Assembly (NCBI GenBank): GCA_026225215.1
Contig: JAMFSI010000097.1
Span: 1 to 48,282, forward strand
Origin: Sphingomonas palustris
GTDB lineage: Bacteria > Pseudomonadota > Alphaproteobacteria > Sphingomonadales > Sphingomonadaceae
Direction of reading: 5' to 3'
DNA length: 48,282 bases
Part shown: piece after piece, positions 42,370 through 48,282 of the stretch
Layout of the letters: each line of letters opens with the position of its first letter
Position numbering within the stretch: the first letter of the stretch is position 1
The notes under the pieces: model-generated
Seen by the model: only the letters and a program-made list of their open reading frames with translations
Told to the model about the DNA's origin: nothing
The model's database searches: none
Position numbers and translations under genes: made by a program

Positions 42370-43229
42370 CGCAGGTACTCGGCTGGTGCCGGCGGCATCA
42401 ATCCGCCGAAGCGACCGTCGCGTGCATCGACCACGGTTCCCAACGCTTGTTCGGCAATCCCGCCATTGCGTGGTCCGAGGTATGGGCGGGCGATCTGCGG
42501 CGCTTGCGCGAGGTGCTCCGGCGCCCATTCCTTCACCGGGCCCGCGCAGCGCGCCCAGGCCGGGCGATAGGCGAGTTCGAGCATGCCGCGCGGATCGCGG
42601 CCCAGATGTGGATGGGTGCCATGGAACGCCTTGACGTTGAAGACGATGGCATCGCCAGCTTTCAGCGTCAGCGTCACCATGTCGGGGTGGTGGTCATAGC
42701 GCAGATAAGGATTGGCGACCTGATGCACCGCGCCATGCGAACGCGGCACGATCGTGAACGGCGCCCGGTCGAGCGTCAGATCGTCCATGTAGATGAGGAC
42801 GCGCAGCGTCGCCGGCGAGCTTTCCTCCCACCCCTTCGCGGGCGACCCGAAAGGCTGGAAATCGGAATGGAGCGACAGCCCCGGCACCCCCGGCCCGCTG
42901 GTCACGTAATGGCCCAGCATGAACACGATTTCTTCCCCCAGTGCGGCGTGCAACAGCGCGATCAGCGGCGGATGCCCGATCAGCTCGGCAAACGACCGAC
43001 TGTGCCACTGCGGCGGCTCCTTGGCGAATTTTTGCTCCGGGCTGTAAGGCGCGACGTTCATCGGCAGGTCGGCGAGTTCGGCGCGGATCCGCTCCACCGC
43101 GGGCACGTCGAGCAGGCCGGGCATCACGAGATAACCCTCGGTCGCCAGATGCGCGACCTGGGCGGTGAGGTCGAAGGCGGTCCAGTCGGTCTCGACGAGG
43201 CGCACAATGCCGCGGGCAGTATATTTCAT
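42366..43229 (-). CDS. Phytanoyl-CoA dioxygenase (PhyH) family protein, second copy
   Basis: Fe(II)/2-oxoglutarate oxygenase (287 aa) and first gene of the ten-gene minus-strand array. Iron ligands are His121 and Asp123 in LSLHSDFQPFG and His203 in AFHGTHPHLGRDPRG; Arg214 is the likely 2-oxoglutarate anchor. It shares with the copy at 36316 the EGY-V-P start, SDFQPFGS/TDYQPFGS, RxLxYxDD and VPRSH segments, so the two arose by duplication but have diverged. AAAGGA lies eight bases before ATG 43229. Coupling to the TPP enzyme suggests consecutive steps. Confidence 0.9.
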   Translation of the reverse strand: MKYTARGIVRLVETDWTAFDLTAQVAHLATEGYLVMPGLLDVPAVERIRAELADLPMNVAPYSPEQKFAKEPPQWHSRSFAELIGHPPLIALLHAALGEEIVFMLGHYVTSGPGVPGLSLHSDFQPFGSPAKGWEESSPATLRVLIYMDDLTLDRAPFTIVPRSHGAVHQVANPYLRYDHHPDMVTLTLKAGDAIVFNVKAFHGTHPHLGRDPRGMLELAYRPAWARCAGPVKEWAPEHLAQAPQIARPYLGPRNGGIAEQALGTVVDARDGRFGGLMPPAPAEYLR

Positions 43230-43387
43230 GCTTCGGTCCTTTCATCGGACAAGCCGCAATTGACCCCCGCGCGCATCAGCGAGAACGCGGCACAGCATCG
43301 CTAACCGGCTGGCGAACAGCCGACGCCGCGTGCATGCGCAATCCTGCTATAGGCGAGACAAGCCTGCGCGTCAGCCCGGAGTTCGTC
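43230..43387. promoter_or_regulatory. Divergent promoter region of the two catabolic units
   Basis: The 158 bases between the PhyH gene (leftward) and the monooxygenase (rightward) should carry both promoters. A TATAGG at about 43350 could be the -10 element for the rightward gene; it supports the start at 43388 over an in-frame ATG at 43334, which would lie upstream of it. No clear operator palindrome was found. Confidence 0.4.
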
Positions 43388-44740
43388 ATGCCCGCCCGTA
43401 CCCTTTCGCTTGCCGCAATCCTCTCGGCCACCGGCAGCCACATCGCCGGCTGGCGCGATCCCGCCTGCGCGGCCGATGGCGCGGTCAACATCCGCCGCTA
43501 CATCGAGGAGGCCCAGCTGGCCGAAGCGGCGAAGTTCGATCTGGTGTTTCTTGCCGACAGTCTCGCGCTCAAGCTGGCCAGCGCCGACGAGCTAAGCCGC
43601 ACCTCGAATTCGATCGCGATGCTGGAACCGATGACCGCGCTGGCCGCGATGGCGATGATGACGCAGCGCATTGGCCTCGTCGCCACGGTATCGACCACTT
43701 ATACCGAGCCCTACAATCTGGCACGCCAGTTCGCCTCGCTCGATCACATCAGCGGCGGGCGGGCGGGATGGAACCTGGTGACCGGTGCGAACCCGGCCGA
43801 GGCTGCCAACTTCAGCCGCACCAGCCAAGCCGCGCACGATGATCGCTATGCCCGCGCCGAGGAATACATCGATGTCGCCAAAGCCCTGTGGGATAGCTGG
43901 GACGATGGCGCGCTGGTCGTCAATAAGCCCGGTGGGCGGTATTTCCGCCCCGAGGCGTTGGGCGTGCCGAATCATCAGGGCCAGCACTTCACGGTGCGCG
44001 GGCCGCTCAACGTCATGCGCCCGCCGCAGGGTCATCCGGTGATCTTCCAGGCGGGCTCGTCCGGCCCCGGTGTCGAGCTTGCCGCGCGGACCGCCGATTG
44101 CGTCTTTACCCAGCAGCGCGGGATTGAACCTGCGCGCGAATTCTATGCCAAGCTCAAGGCGCGCGTCGCCGCCCATGGCCGCGATCCCGACACGGTGCGG
44201 TTGTTGCCCGGCCTCGTCCCCTTCGTTGCGGCCAGCCAAGCCGAGGCAGAGGACAAGTTCGCTCAGTTGCAGGCGCTGGTCGATCCCGCCGTGGGCATCC
44301 AGATCCTGAGCGCGGTGGTCGGCGGCGGGATCGACCTTTCCTCCTATGATATCGACGGTCCAGTACCCGAATTGCCGCAGACCGAGGGCATGCAGACCTT
44401 CCAGGCGAACCTGCTGACGGCGGCGCGGCTGGAAGGGCTGACGCTGCGCGCGCTTTACCTGCGCTATGCGGCCGGTTTCGGCCACTGGCGCGTAATCGGC
44501 TCCGCCACGCAGGTCGCCGACATGATCGAGGAGGCGTTTACCACCGGCGCGGCGGACGGCTTTGCCATTTCCTCGCCGGTGCTGCCCGGATCGTTGCGCG
44601 ATTTCGCCGAACTGGTCGTGCCCCTGCTGCAACGCCGAGGCCTGTTCCGCCGCGACTATGCCGGGGCGACATTGCGCGATCACCTGGGCCTTGCTCGCCC
44701 GGTGCGCCAAGCCCCAGCCGCTCAGGCCATCGCCGTGTGA
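43388..44740 (+). CDS. NtaA/SnaA-type FMN-dependent monooxygenase
   Basis: Full-length luciferase-like monooxygenase (450 aa) dependent on reduced FMN. Complete family pattern: TGSHIAGWRDPAC, FDLVFLADSLAL, VSTTYTEPYNLARQFASLDHISGGRAGWNLVTGANPAEA, HFTVRGPLNVMRPPQGHPVIFQAGSSGPG, and RDHLGL at the C-terminus. ATG 43388 (MPARTLSLAAILSATGSH) matches the usual family start; the ATG at 43334 is less likely. It stands alone on the plus strand, divergent from the PhyH array and converging with the deacetylase gene (19-base overlap). Substrate unknown; no flavin reductase is encoded in the window. Confidence 0.92.
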   Translation: MPARTLSLAAILSATGSHIAGWRDPACAADGAVNIRRYIEEAQLAEAAKFDLVFLADSLALKLASADELSRTSNSIAMLEPMTALAAMAMMTQRIGLVATVSTTYTEPYNLARQFASLDHISGGRAGWNLVTGANPAEAANFSRTSQAAHDDRYARAEEYIDVAKALWDSWDDGALVVNKPGGRYFRPEALGVPNHQGQHFTVRGPLNVMRPPQGHPVIFQAGSSGPGVELAARTADCVFTQQRGIEPAREFYAKLKARVAAHGRDPDTVRLLPGLVPFVAASQAEAEDKFAQLQALVDPAVGIQILSAVVGGGIDLSSYDIDGPVPELPQTEGMQTFQANLLTAARLEGLTLRALYLRYAAGFGHWRVIGSATQVADMIEEAFTTGAADGFAISSPVLPGSLRDFAELVVPLLQRRGLFRRDYAGATLRDHLGLARPVRQAPAAQAIAV

Positions 44741-45633
44741 GCCATGACCGCTTCGCCTGCGGCGGGATCACTGACCTCCTTGAACCAATCGGCGATCCCG
44801 CTGCCGGTCATGAACACCGCTTGGGGATGCGCCATCAGCCGATCGAGCATCCGCTCCAGCCAGATGAAGCGATGCGGGACCGCGATCAGATGCGGATGCA
44901 GGCCCAGGGTGACGATGCGTGGACCGTTTGCGAGTTCGCCTTCATAGGTCGCCAGTGTGTCGACGAGGCGGTCGTGCATCTCGGGTGAAGAATGCTTCTC
45001 GACGGCATAAATCACGCTGTCGTTGATTTCGAGCGAGTAGGGCACCGAGACCATCGGCCCGCTTGTGGTGCGCATCCACAAGGGCAAGTCGTCAAGCACC
45101 CAGTCGCAGCAATAATCTACGCCGCGCGCGGCCAGCAGGTCCAGCGTCGCATGGCTCTGGCGCAGCCCGGGCCCCAGCCATCCCCGCACGCGGCGCCCGG
45201 TGAAATCGGAGATCTTGTCGAGCGCAGCGCCGATCAAGCCGGCTTCGCCCTCTTCGGCGGTCAGGGCGCGCTGGTGCATGCCGTGGCCCATAAACTCCCA
45301 CCCGGCCTCCAGCACGGCTTGCGCCAGGTCGGGATAGGTATCGATCACCGAGGCGTTGAAGGCGCAGGTCACCGGCAGGCCGCGCCGCGCGAAGGTCTCG
45401 AACAGCCGCGGCATGCCGCAGCGCATGCCATATTCGGCCCAGGCGAAGTTGGGCACGTCGGGGATCGCCTCGGCGCCGTGTGGCGCGGTCAGCAGCTTGC
45501 GCGGCATCGCGTGGTCAAAACGCCAGTTCTCGATGTTGACGACTAGGTGGACAATGAGCGAACCACCGAGAGGCGGCGCCAGGGCAGCGCGCGCGGAGGC
45601 GAGTCGGTAGGGAACGCGCGGATTGGTCGACAT
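44722..45633 (-). CDS. Polysaccharide-deacetylase-fold hydrolase (allantoinase PuuE-like)
   Basis: NodB-homology protein of 303 residues. The pattern VHLVVNIENWRFD near the N-terminus, PVTCAFNASVIDTYPDLAQAVLEAGWEFMGHGMHQRAL in the middle, and VRGWLGPGLRQSHATLDLLAARGVDYCCDWVLDDLPLWM resembles the PuuE/HpPgdA group, which hydrolyse cyclic or linear amides rather than chitin. Cytoplasmic, with no signal peptide. It is the last gene of the right-hand minus-strand unit, sharing one base with the SDR stop. In this catabolic setting it may open a cyclic amide or remove an N-acyl group (inference). Confidence 0.85.
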   Translation of the reverse strand: MSTNPRVPYRLASARAALAPPLGGSLIVHLVVNIENWRFDHAMPRKLLTAPHGAEAIPDVPNFAWAEYGMRCGMPRLFETFARRGLPVTCAFNASVIDTYPDLAQAVLEAGWEFMGHGMHQRALTAEEGEAGLIGAALDKISDFTGRRVRGWLGPGLRQSHATLDLLAARGVDYCCDWVLDDLPLWMRTTSGPMVSVPYSLEINDSVIYAVEKHSSPEMHDRLVDTLATYEGELANGPRIVTLGLHPHLIAVPHRFIWLERMLDRLMAHPQAVFMTGSGIADWFKEVSDPAAGEAVMAHTAMA

Positions 45634-46409
45634 CAGGCGATTCCCTTGTTGGCCCCACCATCGGCGGTCAGCGAGGTGCCGACCAGCATGTCGGCGGCAT
45701 CGGACAGCAGCATTACCGCCAGGCGCCCCATCTCATCGGCCTCGGCGATGCGGCCGAGCGGTTGCTGCGCCAGCAGCCCAGCCTCGACCTCAGCCGGATC
45801 GCCGCCGCCGGTAGTCGCCAACCGGCCAACCAGCGTCTGCCAGCGGTCGGTGCGCGTCGGTCCCGGGTTCAGCGCGTTGATGCGGATGCCGTGCGGCGCG
45901 ACATCGTCGGCCAGCCCGCGCACCACCGCCAGGCAAGCGGCATTGGCCGCCGAGCCGGGCAGCATCGCCTTATGCGGCTGGCGCCCGTTGTTGCCCACGA
46001 TCACCACGATCCGCCCGAAGCCGGCTGCGCGCATCACCGGCACCAGCGCGCGCAAGGCCCGCACCATGCCCATGAACTTGAGCGCCAGCGCCTCTTCCCA
46101 CACAGGGTCGCCCAGCGCGACGAAATCACCTCCCTGCGCCGCGCCTACGCTGATCACCGCAAGGTCGATCCCGCCAAAGCGCGCGATCATAGCGTCCACG
46201 GCCTGTTCGGCATCGCCCGGACGGGTCAGGTCGGCCACGATCGGCTGTGCCGAGGGATAGCGTTCGAGCATTGGCGAGAGCGCCTCTGCCGTGCGCGCTG
46301 TGAGGCCGAGTTCAACCCCTTCAGCCGCCAGCACGCAGGCCGTCGCCGCGCCGATCCCGCGGCTGCCCCCAAAGACCAGCGCACGGCTCCCGGCGAGCCC
46401 GAGGTTCAT
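45633..46409 (-). CDS. Short-chain dehydrogenase/reductase without canonical Tyr-Lys
   Basis: Classical-size SDR (258 aa) with an intact nucleotide-binding start (ALVFGGSRGIGAATACVLAAEG) and C-terminus (VGTSLTADGGANKG). At the active site the usual YxxxK is replaced: the segment reads LPGSAANAACLAVVRGLADDVAPHGIRIN, with Gly and Asn at the aligned Tyr and Lys positions. Members of a divergent SDR group show this pattern, and their activity is uncertain. It overlaps MmgE/PrpD by 4 bases and the deacetylase by 1 base. It could still act on NAD(P)-linked chemistry by another mechanism, or be non-enzymatic. Confidence 0.87.
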   Translation of the reverse strand: MNLGLAGSRALVFGGSRGIGAATACVLAAEGVELGLTARTAEALSPMLERYPSAQPIVADLTRPGDAEQAVDAMIARFGGIDLAVISVGAAQGGDFVALGDPVWEEALALKFMGMVRALRALVPVMRAAGFGRIVVIVGNNGRQPHKAMLPGSAANAACLAVVRGLADDVAPHGIRINALNPGPTRTDRWQTLVGRLATTGGGDPAEVEAGLLAQQPLGRIAEADEMGRLAVMLLSDAADMLVGTSLTADGGANKGIA

Positions 46410-47848
46410 GGCCGGCCCACCGCATCCAGCGCGCCCCAGCTCACCGCATCGAGCAACGCCCCGGCATCGGGCAAGGTTTCGAGCGACCAGACCAGTTCGA
46501 ATAGCTGCGCCTGACGCGCTGAGGGCAGTAGACCGGCAGCATTGTCGGCGAATTTGCCTTCCAATTCGGCATCGCTGAGGGGATTGTCGGGGCCACCGCG
46601 ATAGGCTTCATCGGCCCAGCGCTCAAAGCGGCGTCCATCGTTCAACACCACCTCGACGCGCGAGCGAATTTTGTCCCAGCCCATCGCGTCGATCGCCTCG
46701 TCATGGTGCGTCTCGATGCGATGCTGCATCGCCTGGCAGGCGGGCGAAGAGACGAATTCGTCAGTGAACTCGTCCTTGCCGCAGCGTCCACGCAGCGCAA
46801 TCGCGGCGAGCAGGAACGCGAAGGAGAATTTGCCTTCAAGTTCGGTTTTTGCGATGCGAAAGCGGATCGGGCCGAGCACGTTGAACCCGGCATGGAGCGT
46901 CACGCTGGCGATGTCGTGGGCGGCGATGGCCTCGTCGTGCATCAGGAACCGCAGCGCGTCCATGCTGGGGTGAGTCAGCACGCCCGAGGGGTACGGCTTG
47001 ATGCTGACCCCGGGCGAGACCATCGTGAACGGGCGCCCGAAGCGATCCGCCACCAGCGCGGGATCGCCGCCCGGCCCGGCGATCGCCAGATAGCCCCACT
47101 TGCCGTCGAGCGCGCAGTCGTTGGCACCGAATCCCTCGCGTGCGAGCAGTGCGGCGGTCACGCCGTTCTCGGCTGCGCGACCGACGTGGAACGGCTTGGT
47201 CATCGTGCCGAAATTGGCGCGGATGCCCGCTGCGCACGAAGCCGCGATGCCGATCGCGCGCGCCGTTGCCCCGACGTCGAGATCGAGCAGGCGCGCCGCC
47301 GCGGCGGCGGCGGCGAAGGTGCCGATGGTGCCGCTGGTGTGGAAGCCGCGCATATAGTGATCGGGATTGATCGCCTCGGCAATCTTGCAGCCGACCTCGA
47401 AACCGGTGGCAAAGGCGGTGAGGAAACGCGCGCCATCGACTGGCTGGCCCTCCTGCTCGGCGACCAGATCGATCAGCGTGAGGCTGGCGGCAAGCGGGGG
47501 CATCGTCGGGTGCATCAACAGGCCGTAGGGGCGGCCCGGGCCCTCGGCGAGCTGGGTGTCATCCCAGTCCATCGCGTGGCCGGCGGTGGCCGTCCACAAT
47601 GCGGCGAGATGCGCGGGCACGCGGTGGCCAGCAGCGCCCAGCGGCCGGCTTTGCGATGCACCGCCGAGCGACAGGATGTAACGCCCCAGCGGCGCCATTC
47701 CCGGTTGCTGGCTGCCGCCGACTGCCACCGCCAGACCATCCAGCACGCAGCGGCGCGCCAAGCGGAGATGCTCCCCCGCCACCTCAGCGGGGCGCATCGC
47801 GGTAATGAAATCCACGACTGCGGGAGTCAGCAGAACATCATCGCTCAC
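46406..47848 (-). CDS. MmgE/PrpD family protein
   Basis: Full-length (480 aa) member of the family containing 2-methylcitrate dehydratase (PrpD) and cis-aconitate decarboxylase. Recognisable segments are AALWTATAGHAMDWDDTQ, FATGFEVGCKIAEAINPDHYMRGFHTSGTIGTFAAAAAAARLL, GTMTKPFHVGRAAENGVTAALLAREGF and SIKPYPSGVLTHPSMDAL. Start GTG 47848 overlaps the preceding stop (GTGA). In catabolic operons such proteins dehydrate or decarboxylate tricarboxylic or dicarboxylic acids; its product could feed the LeuCD-type enzyme at 30099 (inference). Confidence 0.92.
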   Translation of the reverse strand: MSDDVLLTPAVVDFITAMRPAEVAGEHLRLARRCVLDGLAVAVGGSQQPGMAPLGRYILSLGGASQSRPLGAAGHRVPAHLAALWTATAGHAMDWDDTQLAEGPGRPYGLLMHPTMPPLAASLTLIDLVAEQEGQPVDGARFLTAFATGFEVGCKIAEAINPDHYMRGFHTSGTIGTFAAAAAAARLLDLDVGATARAIGIAASCAAGIRANFGTMTKPFHVGRAAENGVTAALLAREGFGANDCALDGKWGYLAIAGPGGDPALVADRFGRPFTMVSPGVSIKPYPSGVLTHPSMDALRFLMHDEAIAAHDIASVTLHAGFNVLGPIRFRIAKTELEGKFSFAFLLAAIALRGRCGKDEFTDEFVSSPACQAMQHRIETHHDEAIDAMGWDKIRSRVEVVLNDGRRFERWADEAYRGGPDNPLSDAELEGKFADNAAGLLPSARQAQLFELVWSLETLPDAGALLDAVSWGALDAVGRP

Positions 47849-48282
47849 GCCGAATTCCAGCAGGACAGGATTTCATCGACGGTCGGCGTCGCCCCGAACC
47901 GGTGGCGGACGTTGGCGAGCGCGGCTGCGTGCAGCGTCTCGTCCCACGACGCGCAAGCATCGGGTGGGACGACGGCATAATAGCCCAGCTCGAAACCCGA
48001 GCGGAAGGTGGTCTCGACGCAGACGTTGGTGGACACGCCGGTGACGATGATCGTGCGCACCCCGCGCGCGCGCAGCAGCAGGTCGAGGTTGGTCGCGGTG
48101 AAGGCGCTGTAGCGGTGCTTGTGGATCTCGAGTTCACCGGCGATGGGCGCCAACTCTTCGATGAAGGCGGCCCCGTCGGTCCCGGCCTGCCACGCTGCGA
48201 CGACTTCGCCCGCACTGGCAAACCAGGCGTCGGGCCGGGCGGTAAGCCAGCCCAGCAGCTCCTCGATGGCGCCGATGCGATA
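47845..48282 (-). CDS. Isochorismatase-family cysteine hydrolase, 5' end outside window
   Basis: C-terminal 145 residues of an isochorismatase-like amidohydrolase; the frame runs off the right edge without a start. The catalytic Cys is in TGVSTNVCVETTFRSGFELGYY, the Lys in EIHKHRYSAF; the Asp would be upstream. The pattern is that of nicotinamidase, N-carbamoyl or ureidoacrylate-type hydrolases, which cleave C-N bonds. It is the first visible gene of a tightly overlapping unit with MmgE/PrpD, SDR and the deacetylase. Its substrate may be an amide released during breakdown of a nitrogen compound (inference). Confidence 0.88.
   Translation of the reverse strand, partial: YRIGAIEELLGWLTARPDAWFASAGEVVAAWQAGTDGAAFIEELAPIAGELEIHKHRYSAFTATNLDLLLRARGVRTIIVTGVSTNVCVETTFRSGFELGYYAVVPPDACASWDETLHAAALANVRHRFGATPTVDEILSCWNSA

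Noticed and set aside
40570..42570. A 666-codon open frame on the plus strand
   Set aside because: It is antisense to the TPP enzyme and its neighbours, is rich in Arg, His, Gln and Pro, and has no domain pattern; high GC content leaves antisense frames open.
46703..47980. A 425-codon open frame on the plus strand
   Set aside because: Antisense to the MmgE/PrpD gene, with shadow composition and no recognisable motif.
33047..48282. Complete nicotinate (nic) or pyrimidine (rut) degradation cluster
   Set aside because: Some families match, but no ring-cleavage dioxygenase, flavin reductase or RutC/RutE-type gene is present, and PhyH, TPP, PrpD and LLM genes do not belong to those pathways.
1..48282. 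CRISPR array, tRNA, rRNA or prophage
   Set aside because: No regularly spaced repeats, no clover-leaf or rRNA signature and no phage structural genes were seen; the only integrase belongs to the IS91-type element.

Overview
The window reads as chromosomal DNA of a high-GC alphaproteobacterium, most likely a sphingomonad (Sphingomonas, Sphingobium or Novosphingobium type). The rnd-lptC-lptA order, the GDP-fucose and exopolysaccharide genes, the catabolic gene families and the codon use all fit that group. No rRNA, tRNA or CRISPR array was seen, so the taxonomic call is inference.

Layout. (1) 1-1160: 3' part of an aldehyde dehydrogenase, followed by an intergenic palindrome. (2) 1424-15336: a surface-polysaccharide locus with a UDP-xylose-forming decarboxylase, four glycosyltransferases, a Wzy-like polymerase, an acyltransferase, a Wzx-like flippase, a small winged-helix regulator, a methyltransferase, and gmd/fcl for GDP-L-fucose. 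(3) 15433-18032: core genes lptA, lptC, rnd and ung. (4) 18137-22601: a DUF4160/DUF2442 pair, a membrane metallophosphoesterase with a probable frameshift, an aldo/keto reductase divergent from a TetR regulator, and a small membrane protein. (5) 22602-27065: a mobile block with an IS91-type element (HUH transposase plus frameshifted integrase) and an IS110-type element whose 5' leader is strongly structured. (6) 27066-33052: an HMG-CoA-lyase-like enzyme, a class III CoA-transferase, LeuC/LeuD-type hydro-lyase subunits, and GntR and IclR regulators. (7) 33047-48282: a dense catabolic region. One ten-gene minus-strand array runs from a phytanoyl-CoA-dioxygenase-family gene to an aldehyde dehydrogenase. 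A second, four-gene minus-strand array enters from the right edge. A luciferase-like monooxygenase stands between them on the plus strand.

How they may work together. Regions 6 and 7 look like a specialised pathway for an organic acid or heterocycle-like substrate. FMN- and FAD-dependent monooxygenases and two Fe(II)/2-oxoglutarate oxygenases could oxidise it. A TPP-dependent lyase, an alpha/beta hydrolase, an amidase-like isochorismatase-family enzyme and an allantoinase-like deacetylase could cleave C-C and C-N bonds. Aldehyde dehydrogenase, CoA-transferase, LeuCD-type hydratase and HMG-CoA-lyase-like cleavage could carry fragments to central metabolism. The most suggestive feature is translational coupling of a PhyH-family oxygenase to a TPP enzyme resembling 2-hydroxyacyl-CoA lyases, with CoA-transferase and aldehyde dehydrogenase nearby; this is the gene logic of alpha-oxidation. 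Several proteins of the array lack canonical catalytic residues of their families (racemase-like protein, SDR) or are truncated (half-length luciferase-like protein), so the chemistry may be unconventional. The substrate cannot be read from the sequence.
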